The position numbers were made by a program, and so were the translations under genes. Positions 39,413 through 47,835 of a DNA stretch of 64,000 bases are shown here, piece after piece. This DNA is from Granulicella arctica. GTDB lineage: Bacteria; Acidobacteriota; Terriglobia; Terriglobales; Acidobacteriaceae. Within the stretch, counting starts at the first letter, position 1, and each line of letters begins with the position of its first letter. The notes under the pieces are model-generated. The model saw only the letters and a list, made by a program, of their open reading frames with translations, was not told where the DNA came from and did no database searches. The stretch is from the NCBI RefSeq assembly GCF_013410065.1, contig NZ_JACCCW010000001.1:2041187-2105186 (forward strand), in the 5' to 3' direction.

Positions 39413-39885
39413 TGCGCTCTCTCCGATGGATTGCCAGTGCTGCGCTGCTGGTCGGCTTTCAACCATTGATCGCTCAGGATGTGGCAAAGCCGAAGAGTAC
39501 CGTCATCTATGTCGCGGAGCAGCAGACTGTTCCTGCTGGCAAGAAGGCGGTGGTTGAGGTGCACTTCGCTGTGGTCGATGGCTACCATGTCAACTCGCAT
39601 ACGCCGAAGTCGGACTTCCTGATTCCGACTGTGCTGAAGGTACAGCCGGCAGCGGGAGTCACCGAGGCTGCGCCGGAGTACTCCACTGGGCACGACTTCA
39701 GCTTCGCCTTCGATTCCTCGACCAAGCTGGATGTCTATACCGGGACCTTCACGGTGAAGCTGCCCGTGGTTGCGGCGGCGGGAAGCCATACGCTCGACGC
39801 GACGCTGCACTACCAGGCGTGCGACCATGCGGCGTGCTACCCACCGAAATCACTCCCGCTGCAGGTCTTGTTTACGGCACAATAA
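39409..39885 (+). CDS. Free-standing DsbD N-terminal (alpha) domain protein
   Basis: A 158-residue exported protein with a signal peptide (cleavage near QPLIAQ). The mature domain matches the DsbD alpha domain: beta-sandwich strands and the redox pair in [13 protein letters not shown] (C138, C143). In full-length DsbD this domain passes electrons from the membrane domain to periplasmic partners; here no membrane or gamma domain is encoded. Translational coupling (ATGA) to the TlpA-like gene suggests they form a redox pair. It could alternatively be fed by a DsbD-like protein encoded elsewhere. Confidence 0.82.
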   Translation: MMRSLRWIASAALLVGFQPLIAQDVAKPKSTVIYVAEQQTVPAGKKAVVEVHFAVVDGYHVNSHTPKSDFLIPTVLKVQPAAGVTEAAPEYSTGHDFSFAFDSSTKLDVYTGTFTVKLPVVAAAGSHTLDATLHYQACDHAACYPPKSLPLQVLFTAQ

Positions 39886-39934
39886 TAGAAATAAAAAACG
39901 GGCGACAGAACGCTCAGGAGCAGTCCGGAACACC

Positions 39935-41125
39935 ATGGAAGAGTTTAGAAGGCTTACCCGTCTCCCCGCATATGTCTTTAACATCACTGGCGAGCTGAAG
40001 GCCGCCGCCCGTCGTCGTGGCGAGGACATCATTGACTTCGGCATGGGCAATCCCGACGGCGCGACGCCGAAGGCGATCGTTGACAAGTTGATCGAGGCGG
40101 CGCAGCGCACAACGACGCATCGCTACTCGCTCTCGAAGGGCGTGCCGCGGCTGCGCAAGGCGATCTGCAACTGGTACAAGACGCGCTACGACGTCGATCT
40201 CGACGCGGAGACGGAGGCCATCGTCACCATCGGCTCGAAGGAGGGCATCGCGCACCTCTGCCTCGCCGTGCTCGATGACGAGGACACCGTCGCGGTGCCG
40301 AATCCAAGCTACCCGATCCACATCTTCGGGCCGGTCATTGCTGGATCGAAGGTGCAGACGATTGCGATCGACAGTGCGCCGGATGGCGACTCGAACGCCT
40401 TGATCGAGCAGCTTGAGCACGATCTGCCGCTCATGTCGCCTCGGCCCAAGCTGCTCATCCTCAACTTCCCGGCGAACCCGACGACGCAGTGTGTCGACCT
40501 GGCGTTCTTCGAGCGTATCGTCGCGCTCTGCCGCGAGCTGGGCATCTATATCATTCACGATCTCGCGTATGCTGATCTCGTCTTCGATGGCTATCGTGCG
40601 CCGTCGATCCTCGAGGTGCCTGGCGCGAAGGAGATTGCTGTCGAGTTCTTCACGCTCTCGAAGAGCTACAACATGCCGGGTTGGCGCGTCGGCTTTATGG
40701 TCGGCAATAAGAAGCTGGTGGCCGCGCTGGGTCGCATCAAGAGCTACTTCGACTACGGTACGTTTACGCCGATCCAGGTGGCAGCGATCTCAGCTTTGGA
40801 AGGCGATCAGAGCTGCGTGAAGGAGATCGTCGAGAACTACAAGTGTCGTCGCGATGTGCTGGTGCCGGGGCTGAATAAGCTTGGCTGGAACGTGGCGCTG
40901 CCGAAGGCGACGATGTTCGTCTGGGCGCGGATCCCGGAGCAGTTCAGTGCGCTGGGATCGATTGAGTTCTCGAAGAAACTGCTACTGGATGCAAAGGTCG
41001 CGGTCTCGCCGGGCATCGGCTTTGGCGAGCATGGCGACACGCATGTGCGCTTCTCGCTGATCGAGAACGAAGAGCGCACACGGCAGGCACTGCGCGGCAT
41101 CAAGCAGATGTTCAAGGCGGGCTGA
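39935..41125 (+). CDS. alaC: Alanine transaminase (AlaC-type aminotransferase)
   Basis: PLP-dependent class I aminotransferase of 396 residues, cytosolic. The PLP lysine is K243 in [28 protein letters not shown] and [10 protein letters not shown] are further AlaC-like segments. The N-terminus [15 protein letters not shown] fits family starts; the longer frame beginning inside the previous gene was rejected. AlaC makes alanine from pyruvate and glutamate. It lies 49 bases after the DsbD-like gene on the same strand and may have its own promoter. Confidence 0.9.
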   Translation: MEEFRRLTRLPAYVFNITGELKAAARRRGEDIIDFGMGNPDGATPKAIVDKLIEAAQRTTTHRYSLSKGVPRLRKAICNWYKTRYDVDLDAETEAIVTIGSKEGIAHLCLAVLDDEDTVAVPNPSYPIHIFGPVIAGSKVQTIAIDSAPDGDSNALIEQLEHDLPLMSPRPKLLILNFPANPTTQCVDLAFFERIVALCRELGIYIIHDLAYADLVFDGYRAPSILEVPGAKEIAVEFFTLSKSYNMPGWRVGFMVGNKKLVAALGRIKSYFDYGTFTPIQVAAISALEGDQSCVKEIVENYKCRRDVLVPGLNKLGWNVALPKATMFVWARIPEQFSALGSIEFSKKLLLDAKVAVSPGIGFGEHGDTHVRFSLIENEERTRQALRGIKQMFKAG

Positions 41126-41161
41126 CTAGACTTCGCCGTAATGAGGAAAACAAAGTAGCGA

Positions 41162-41872
41162 ATGATTTGCGCCTATTTGGATGAGACTGGCAACACGGGA
41201 AACGATCTAACCGACCTTTCGCAGCCGGTTCACTATGTCGGCGCACTGTTAGTTCCAGAGACAGTTTGGGCTGCCACTAAGGCAGGCGTAGATGAGGTGA
41301 AAGAGTTTGCATATTCGAGAGGGTTTACAGATGATACCTGTGAACTACACGGTAAAGAAATCCTCCATGGGAGCAAAGGTTGGCGCCGTGTTTCTGTTGC
41401 CGATCGCCTCAGCATATTAACCCAATGCGTTGAGGTGATGGAGAAAAATGACCTGCGGCTGGTGAGTGGAGGCTGTAATAAGGTTCTCTTGAGAGAGCGA
41501 TACGCGCATCCTGAACATCCTCACTCGATAGCTTTGTGGTTGTGTTTAGAACGAATTGCAACTTACGCACGACAAAGAAATCAGTTGGCAGTGATGATTG
41601 CCGATGATTGCAGTAGTGACCACAAAGAGCTATCTCACAAGACGCTCGTGAGATATAGAACTCATGGTGCTCCGTTTGGTCCTACTATCGACTTCTCAAG
41701 GCTTATCGATACGATTCATTTCATGCCGTCACACGATTCTGCGCATATCCAGCTGTGCGATGTCGCAATGTATATCAATCAGCGCTATCGGATGAAAAAG
41801 GATTTTCGTATCCAGCAGTTGTGGTATCGCTGCAACAATCTCTATATGGGATCGAACGTCATTCCTTATTAG
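41162..41872 (+). CDS. DUF3800 domain protein
   Basis: A 236-residue protein with the DUF3800 pattern: YLDETGN (D7, E8), LHGKEIL (H63, E66), VMIADDCS (D148, D149) and HIQLCDVAMYIN (D200). These residues form an acidic, RNase H-like centre, and the family is often found in mobile or defence-linked settings, with no proven function for most members. The gene is visibly AT-richer than its neighbours (alaC, MFS), suggesting recent transfer. It has a distant, weak ribosome site. No partner genes flank it. Confidence 0.85.
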   Translation: MICAYLDETGNTGNDLTDLSQPVHYVGALLVPETVWAATKAGVDEVKEFAYSRGFTDDTCELHGKEILHGSKGWRRVSVADRLSILTQCVEVMEKNDLRLVSGGCNKVLLRERYAHPEHPHSIALWLCLERIATYARQRNQLAVMIADDCSSDHKELSHKTLVRYRTHGAPFGPTIDFSRLIDTIHFMPSHDSAHIQLCDVAMYINQRYRMKKDFRIQQLWYRCNNLYMGSNVIPY

Positions 41873-41973
41873 GGAAAGTTGTACAATAGATGAGACGACT
41901 GATAGTAGGCCGCGTATAAGCGACCTCGGGAGTAATATCCCTCAGCCGTCCCTCCTATTTAAAGAACTTTAGA

Positions 41974-43584
41974 TCAATGTCCCGCAGCCTCAGGCGACGG
42001 TTTCTCGCGCTTCTTTGGCAGACGCATGAGGAAGGGCAGCGGGACAAGGCAGAAGAGCAGTATGGATAGCAGGACAAAGGCGTTGTTAAAGCTAAGCATC
42101 TCGGCCTGAAGCTGCATCTGTAGATACGCCTGCCCAAGGGCCGCTTTGGTGGCTTGTGCGGTGGTCATGCCGCCGGCTATGAGTACATCCTGCATGCGGC
42201 TCATGTAAAGGCGGTAGGGTACGCTGTCGCGCACGACATGAGCGCTGAGCGTCTGCTGATGCACCTGCGAAGTTCGTGCAATAAACGTGGTGAGCAGCGC
42301 TGTGCCCGCGCTGCCGCCAATGTTACGAGCGAAGTTCGAGAGGCTGGAGATCTGGTTCGTCTTGTCCGCTGGGACGCCGACGTAGTTCAGCGTGCTAATA
42401 GGAATGAAGATGAAGGGTAGCGCCATCATCTGGAGAACACGCCACTCGGTGACTGCTGCGAAGGAGGTCGTCAGGTCGAGCCGGGTGAGGTTGTAGACCC
42501 CGACGGCGGTAAAGAAATAGCCTGCTGCCGCCATGGCGCGTGGGTCGATCTTGCCGACGGTCCTGCCGGCAAGGAGCATCATGAACATCAGCACAAAACC
42601 TGCGGGCGAGAGCACTTCTCCGGCGCGTTCAGCGCTGTAGCCGAGCAGTGTTTGCAGATACTGTGGGATGAGCACGGTCGAGCCGAAGAGCACCATGCCG
42701 AGGACGAGCTGTAGAAAGACAGCAGTGCCGAAGTTGCGGTTCTTGAGCAGCTTGATGTCGACGATCGGGTCCGGGTGATACCACTCCCAGAAGACGAAGA
42801 AGATGATGAGAACGATCGCGGCGATGAAGGTGGTACGGATCATGGGGTCCGAGAACCAGTCCTTCTCCTGGCCCTTGTCGAGCGTGAACTCGAGCAGGCC
42901 GACGCCGAGCGCGACGAGGCCGAGGCCGGTGAAATCGACTTTGAGGTGCTTGGAGGCCTCTTTGCGCGCGATGAGATGCGGCGGATCTTCGACCATGCGG
43001 TTGCTCAGGTAGAGCGAGAGCAGGCCGACGGGCAGGTTGATGAAGAAGATCCAGTGCCAGTTGAAGTTATCCGTGATCCAGCCGCCGAGCGTAGGGCCAA
43101 TGGCGGGCGCGAAGACGACGGCCATGCCATAGACGGCAAAGGCCTGTCCGCGTTTTTCGATGGGAAAGGTATCGGCAAGGATCGCCTGCTCGCTGGGCGC
43201 AAGACCGCCGCCGCCAAGACCTTGCAGGATGCGGGCGAGGATCAGAATGGGCAGCGTCGGTGCGATGCCGCAGAGCAGGGAGCAGACGGTGAACATGGCC
43301 ACGCAGGTCATGTAGAAGCGCTTGCGGCCGAAGCGGTTCGAGAGCCAGCCGGAGATGGGCAGGATGACAGCGCTGGCGACCAGATAACTGGTCAGAACCC
43401 AGGTTGCTTCGTCCTGGCTTGCGCCGAGCGAGCCGGCGATGTGTGGCAATGCGACATTGGCGATGGAGGTATCGAGAACCTCCATGAAGGTCGCCAGGGT
43501 GACCGTCATGGCGATGGCCCAGGGATTGTGGTGCGGCTTCCATGGAGCGAGCGAACGTGGAAGCGGTTGTGCGAGGGTGGCCAT
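41974..43584 (-). CDS. DHA2-family drug:proton MFS exporter (EmrB/QacA type)
   Basis: A 536-residue transporter with 14 predicted helices. Helix 1 has FMEVLDTSIANVALPHIAG, the DHA2 signature, and GWLSNRFGRKRFY is the 2-3 loop motif. LQGLGGGGLAPSEQA is motif C-like. Such pumps export hydrophobic drugs and often pair with a MarR repressor, as here. The start codon lies at the edge of a perfect palindrome that also contains its AGGAG ribosome site (6 bases upstream). No HlyD-type partner gene is in the window. Confidence 0.93.
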   Translation of the reverse strand: MATLAQPLPRSLAPWKPHHNPWAIAMTVTLATFMEVLDTSIANVALPHIAGSLGASQDEATWVLTSYLVASAVILPISGWLSNRFGRKRFYMTCVAMFTVCSLLCGIAPTLPILILARILQGLGGGGLAPSEQAILADTFPIEKRGQAFAVYGMAVVFAPAIGPTLGGWITDNFNWHWIFFINLPVGLLSLYLSNRMVEDPPHLIARKEASKHLKVDFTGLGLVALGVGLLEFTLDKGQEKDWFSDPMIRTTFIAAIVLIIFFVFWEWYHPDPIVDIKLLKNRNFGTAVFLQLVLGMVLFGSTVLIPQYLQTLLGYSAERAGEVLSPAGFVLMFMMLLAGRTVGKIDPRAMAAAGYFFTAVGVYNLTRLDLTTSFAAVTEWRVLQMMALPFIFIPISTLNYVGVPADKTNQISSLSNFARNIGGSAGTALLTTFIARTSQVHQQTLSAHVVRDSVPYRLYMSRMQDVLIAGGMTTAQATKAALGQAYLQMQLQAEMLSFNNAFVLLSILLFCLVPLPFLMRLPKKREKPSPEAAGH

Positions 43585-43620
43585 ATCAGTCTCCTGATAA
43601 TATTATCAGGAGACTGATAT
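43583..43620. promoter_or_regulatory. Perfect 38-bp palindrome, the mfs/marR intergenic operator
   Basis: Every base from 43583 to 43620 is symmetric about the 43601/43602 axis; the half is ATATCAGTCTCCTGATAAT. Each arm carries AGGAG: 43608-43612 for marR (10 bases to ATG), and its mirror 43595-43591 for the exporter (6 bases to ATG). The centre holds TGATAAT on both strands, which could act as extended -10 boxes. A MarR dimer pair is the likely binder. Confidence 0.9.
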
Positions 43621-43622
43621 AA

Positions 43623-44075
43623 ATGGAGCGCAAGACGACAGAGAATCTACAGGATGGCAGAGGGCTGGCCAGGCAGCGGATGAAGCGGATTCTCCTTCAC
43701 TTTCGCTCCCGGTTGGATGAGGAGCTGCGCCCGCAAGGGGTGACGATGGCGCAGCTACAACTGCTGTACGCCATCCAAAGCTCTCCGGGAAGCTCGGGTG
43801 CGCAGCTCGCACGAGGCTGCTATGTGACGCCGCAGACGGCCCAGGCACTGATCCGTCGGCTCGAAGAGGACGGCTGGATCGAACGGCGCAAAGGCAACGG
43901 GAATGATCGCATTCTGGCAGCGTCACTGACGGCGGCTGGCGAAGAGTTGTTGCAGACGGCAGAGACAATTATGAAAGGAACCGAGGCCATGCTGTGGCAC
44001 GAGATTCCAGACGACGATATTGAAGAGTTGAACCGGCTGCTGGGACTGTGCCTGAAGAATATCGTTGAGGAGTAG
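43623..44075 (+). CDS. MarR-family transcriptional regulator
   Basis: A 150-residue repressor of the MarR/SlyA class. The winged helix is at about residues 35-105, with QLLYAIQSSPGSSGAQLARGCYVTPQTAQALIRRLEEDGWIERRKG and the beta wing NGNDRILAASLT. N- and C-terminal helices would dimerise. It is divergent from the MFS exporter with only the palindrome between; it presumably represses both genes and releases DNA when it binds the drug ligand. Ligand unknown. Confidence 0.95.
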   Translation: MERKTTENLQDGRGLARQRMKRILLHFRSRLDEELRPQGVTMAQLQLLYAIQSSPGSSGAQLARGCYVTPQTAQALIRRLEEDGWIERRKGNGNDRILAASLTAAGEELLQTAETIMKGTEAMLWHEIPDDDIEELNRLLGLCLKNIVEE

Positions 44076-44098
44076 AACGACCGCGTGGTCCCGATGTA

Positions 44099-44135
44099 CG
44101 AATGCCCCTATCCGATTTGCGGACAGGGGCATTCG
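44099..44135. repeat. Hairpin between convergent marR and gltX
   Basis: CGAATGCCCCTATCCG (44099-44114) pairs with its complement (44120-44135) with one A-C mismatch around a 5-nt loop. No T-run is present on either side, so it may stall or process transcripts from both genes. Confidence 0.7.
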
Positions 44136-44147
44136 TGCATGAGGGCT

Positions 44148-45644
44148 TTACTTTCTGCCGTTGGCCAGCTTCTTCTGCGTTTCGAGAAAGCGGCGGAGGC
44201 GGTCGATGCTGCGCGCTTTGCCGAAGATGACGAGGCTCTCGAGCAGCGGTGGCGACATAGTGCTTCCGGTAAGGATCGCACGGAGCAGCATGAAGTTTTC
44301 TTTCACGGACCAGGTCTTCTCTTCGCCCAGCTTCTTCAGTGAGGATTCCATGGCTTCTGTCGTCCAGTCGGTTGCTTCGAGGACGATGAGCTGCTCGGCG
44401 GCGAAGGCTAGCGTCTCTTCGAGCGTGCGCTTCTTCGGCAGGAAGACCTCTTGCGGGGGCATCACGTTGTCTGCGAAGAAGAAGCCGGTGAGGTCACCGA
44501 ACTGGCCGAGGGTCTCGATGCGCGCCTGCATGATCGATGCGATGTTGCGAATGTAGCTGTCGCCGAAGACCTGCGTGCGGACGGCCTCGAAGAAGGCTTC
44601 GGGCGAGAGTGCACGAAGATACTCGCCGTTGAGCCACTTGAGCTTGGTGAGATCGAAGACTGGTCCGCCGAGACGGATGTTATGGACCTCGAAGCGTTGC
44701 ACCATCTCGTCGAGCGAGAAGATCTCCGTCTCCTTTGAGCCGTTCGCGACCTCGACCGGATTCAGCGTGGGCATGCCGCCGCCCATCAGGCCGAGGAAGT
44801 TGATGATGGCTTCGGGCAGGAAGCCGCTCTCACGGTAGTAGATCAGTGAGACGGGGTTCTTGCGCTTGGAGATCTTCGACTTGTCGAGGTTGCGTAGCAG
44901 CGGCATATGCCAGAAGCGCGGCTGCGCCCATCCGAATGCCTGGTAGAGCAGCACGTGCTTGGGCGTGGACGAGATCCACTCCTCGGCGCGGATGACGTCG
45001 GTGATGCGCATCAGGTGGTCGTCGACGACGTTCGCGAGATGGTAGGTGGGGAAGCCGTCGGACTTCATCAGCACCTGATCGTCCACATTGCTGTGATCGA
45101 AGGTGATGTCGCCGCGCAGCTCGTCGTGGAAAGTGGTACTGCCTTCGAGCGGTACGGCCATGCGGACGACGAAGGGTTTGCCCGCTGCGATATTTGTACC
45201 AATATCGGTTACAGATAGATGACGGCAGGTTCCGGGGTAGCGTGGAGGCAGCTTGGCGGCCATCTGCTGCTTGCGTGCGGCCTCGAGCTCTTCGGCGGTG
45301 CAGAAGCAGCGATAGGCGGTGCCGTTGTCGAGCAGAATCTGCGCGTGCTCGCGGTAGATCTCCGTCCGCTCCGATTGCCGGTACGGCCCATACGGTCCGC
45401 CGACGTCGGGGCCTTCGTCCCAGGTGAGGCCGAGCCAGTGAAGCGCATCGAAGATCATCTGCTCGGAGGTGGCGACGAAGCGTGCACGGTCGGTGTCCTC
45501 GATGCGGAGGACGAACTGGCCGCCACGCTGGCGTGCGTAGAGGTAGTTCAGCAGGCCGATGTAGGCGGTGCCAACGTGCGGGTCGCCAGTGGGCGACGGG
45601 GCGATGCGGACGCGGATGGGAGCAGAGTTATCGATCAATGTCAT
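44148..45644 (-). CDS. gltX: Glutamyl-tRNA synthetase
   Basis: Class I synthetase charging tRNA-Glu. The 498-residue protein has the HIGH-like PSPTGDPHVGTAYIGLLNYLYA and the KMSKS-like DKSKISKRKN. RIEDTD lies at the ATP/glutamate pocket. Length fits bacterial GltX. The start at 45644 (ATG, MTLIDNSAP) was chosen as the first ATG before the catalytic domain; upstream in-frame sequence belongs to the preceding gene's antisense reading. GAGG is about 11 bases upstream. Some bacteria also use this enzyme to make Glu-tRNA-Gln; not decided here. Confidence 0.96.
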   Translation of the reverse strand: MTLIDNSAPIRVRIAPSPTGDPHVGTAYIGLLNYLYARQRGGQFVLRIEDTDRARFVATSEQMIFDALHWLGLTWDEGPDVGGPYGPYRQSERTEIYREHAQILLDNGTAYRCFCTAEELEAARKQQMAAKLPPRYPGTCRHLSVTDIGTNIAAGKPFVVRMAVPLEGSTTFHDELRGDITFDHSNVDDQVLMKSDGFPTYHLANVVDDHLMRITDVIRAEEWISSTPKHVLLYQAFGWAQPRFWHMPLLRNLDKSKISKRKNPVSLIYYRESGFLPEAIINFLGLMGGGMPTLNPVEVANGSKETEIFSLDEMVQRFEVHNIRLGGPVFDLTKLKWLNGEYLRALSPEAFFEAVRTQVFGDSYIRNIASIMQARIETLGQFGDLTGFFFADNVMPPQEVFLPKKRTLEETLAFAAEQLIVLEATDWTTEAMESSLKKLGEEKTWSVKENFMLLRAILTGSTMSPPLLESLVIFGKARSIDRLRRFLETQKKLANGRK

Positions 45645-45697
45645 GGAGGGCCAAACCTCAATCTTAACAGAGCCAACGCGCCACGGCCACTCTCGGT

Positions 45698-46738
45698 CTA
45701 GGAGGCGGACTCGCGGGAGCGGGCGCGCCAGATATCGAGCAGGGTTGCGGCAACGGTGAAGGAGACCGGGCCGATGATGATCCCCGTGATGCCGAAGACG
45801 GCGACGCCGCCGATGATGGAGAGCAGAACGGTGACGGTATGGGCGCGCAGGTGGGAGCCGACGAGGATCGGATAGAGGATGTTGTCGATGGTGCTGACGA
45901 TGACGCCTCCCCAGACTGCGAGCAGCGCGGCCTTGCCCCAATGGCCGCTGAGGCCGAGGTAGACCGCGATGGGAGCCCAGACGAGCACCGCGCCCACACC
46001 GGGAATCATGGCGAAGGCGCAGGTCGTGAAGGCCCAGAGGATGATGCCGGGAACGCCGAGGACCCAATAACCGAGTCCGGCGAGGATGCCCTGAATGGCG
46101 GCGATGGTGAGCCGGCCGAGCGCGGTGGCCTTGATGGTGTCGTCGACGCGCTCGAGGAGTTCAGTGGCCTCGTCGTCACGGAGCGGCAGGAGGGAGCGCA
46201 CGAAGTTGAGGGTGATCTCGCGATCGCGGAAGAGGAAGAAAAGGATGAAGAGCAGGAAGACGAGCTGCGTGATGACGACGACGGAGTGACCGAGGAGCCA
46301 GAAGAGACGGCGGCCGAGGAAGGCTGCGGTGGCTTTGATGGTGTCGTCGACGTCGAGCGAGTCGGTGATGGACTGGACGCGGTCGGTGAGGGCGGGGTGT
46401 TGGGCGAGGAGGGCGAAGAAGCGGTCGTGGGTAGCGTCCTGCCGGAGTGCGTGGACGGCGACGATAGCCTGCTGGACGATCTCCTGCGCAAGGAAGAAGC
46501 AGGGAATGATGATCGCAAGGATAACGATGACGAGCGCAAGAGCAGCGCAGGCCGAGCGATTCTTGACCTTCGTCGCAAGCCAGTCATAGGGGGTTTGAAG
46601 CGCGACAGCAAGCACGACAGCCCCAACAATGGCCGAAAAGAGCGGCTGGAGGATGAATGCGCAGACAAGCAGTGTGCCGCCAGTAAGGAGGAACAGGGTG
46701 ATCTGGTTCCAGGGTGGGCGGGTGGGTTGGAGTTGCAC
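45698..46738 (-). CDS. AI-2E family transporter
   Basis: A 346-residue inner-membrane protein with about eight helices, two near the N-terminus and a cluster after residue 150. The segment GLGYWVLGVPGIILWAFTTCAFAMIPGVGAVLVWAPIAVYL and IDNILYPILVG are the family core. Members include putative autoinducer-2 exporters and proton/ion antiporters; substrate is not predictable. Start is GTG with GGAG about 11 bases upstream. It precedes gltX on the same strand with a 53-base gap. Confidence 0.9.
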   Translation of the reverse strand: MQLQPTRPPWNQITLFLLTGGTLLVCAFILQPLFSAIVGAVVLAVALQTPYDWLATKVKNRSACAALALVIVILAIIIPCFFLAQEIVQQAIVAVHALRQDATHDRFFALLAQHPALTDRVQSITDSLDVDDTIKATAAFLGRRLFWLLGHSVVVITQLVFLLFILFFLFRDREITLNFVRSLLPLRDDEATELLERVDDTIKATALGRLTIAAIQGILAGLGYWVLGVPGIILWAFTTCAFAMIPGVGAVLVWAPIAVYLGLSGHWGKAALLAVWGGVIVSTIDNILYPILVGSHLRAHTVTVLLSIIGGVAVFGITGIIIGPVSFTVAATLLDIWRARSRESAS

Positions 46739-46956
46739 TCGGCGTCTTGCTCCTGTGGGCTGGCTAGGCTTTCGAAATTACCTAAATTGTAGGATGCACG
46801 AAGGAGGAGGATGGAAGTTGATGCGATGGTAGAAGTAGATTGTCTCTGGATGAGACCAGCCTCAAGGGATCAAGATACTGAACATTCGGTGCATTCTACA
46901 AAAATCAGAAGCTATGATTTCGAACGAACAGCCTACCAGCTTGAGAGGAAGTAATA

Positions 46957-47745
46957 ATGGAGACTACGCATTCAACGCTGTCATTGCTGGCCGACGCCCG
47001 CAAAGTCCTGAGTGAGACGAAAAATACTATAGAACAAGCCGATATCTGGCTAAGAAAGAGCAGTGGGCTTGATCTGATTCTCGGCGCTCATCTCCGTCGC
47101 GCAGTTAGGACAATAGAGTCAACACTCATGCTTGCTGAAACGGGGGCGGGTCATGATGCTACTGTGCTCGCGCGAGTAATTCTAGAGCATGCTATTAGCG
47201 CGGTATCGGTTTCTATGAGTGATGATCCTGAACGAGAAAGCTATATTTTTATTACGGCTCAACACAGGCATGTTCGTGACTCTCACATAGCATTGAAGAA
47301 ATATTATCCTGATCTTTCAGATCCAGATGATGAGACGTCCCTTTTAGTGGGGAAACTAATAGCGAAAGTGGACGAAAGCGACTTTTCAGAGCGCCTGCAT
47401 AAACTCGTACTTCGTTTAGATCGGAGTTATTCTCCTAGTGAAAAAATGTTTAGCTGGCTCTACGATGTTCCCTATCGTGCGATGTCAAATTATGCCCATC
47501 CGCGAGCTCTTGGGCTTCGCACAATGGCCCCGCCGCTCGGAGAGCCGTTCAGGTTTGGCTTGGAAGTTGAAGAAGACTTGTGCATGAATGCTGTTAGGCA
47601 CAGCATTGTCGGGTTATTGGTGATTTGTCTTGCAGTGGCCCGCTCTTGGACTTCGACTCAGTTAGAACGACGAATTTTGGAACCGATCGAAGAGTTTGTT
47701 CGGACCATGGGGCGGGCTGGAGAAATCAATACATTTGAAATTTAG
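46957..47745 (+). CDS. Unrecognised protein, possibly DUF5677/HEPN-like
   Basis: A 262-residue, largely helical protein with no signal peptide. The RVILEHAISAVSVSMSD segment, a central YPDLSDPDDETS stretch and a later YRAMSNYAHPRALGL resemble DUF5677-type proteins, which share HEPN-like helical folds; I would not assert this firmly. A C-terminal hydrophobic helix (HSIVGLLVICLAVARSW) is also present. AGAGGAAG lies 5 bases before the ATG. The gene is AT-richer than its neighbours and stands alone between two housekeeping clusters, suggesting acquisition. Confidence 0.6.
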   Translation: METTHSTLSLLADARKVLSETKNTIEQADIWLRKSSGLDLILGAHLRRAVRTIESTLMLAETGAGHDATVLARVILEHAISAVSVSMSDDPERESYIFITAQHRHVRDSHIALKKYYPDLSDPDDETSLLVGKLIAKVDESDFSERLHKLVLRLDRSYSPSEKMFSWLYDVPYRAMSNYAHPRALGLRTMAPPLGEPFRFGLEVEEDLCMNAVRHSIVGLLVICLAVARSWTSTQLERRILEPIEEFVRTMGRAGEINTFEI

Positions 47746-47835
47746 TTCTAAATCTCAAAGTATGGTCTCACCGCGTAGCTTATGGCAGGTGATTTGCAAG
47801 AGGCCGTACAGAAAGTGATTGAGCAATTCAAGATA

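Noticed and set aside
43583..43620. Transposon end or attachment site
   Set aside because: The palindrome sits exactly between two functional start codons and holds both ribosome sites, so a regulatory role fits better than a mobile-element end.
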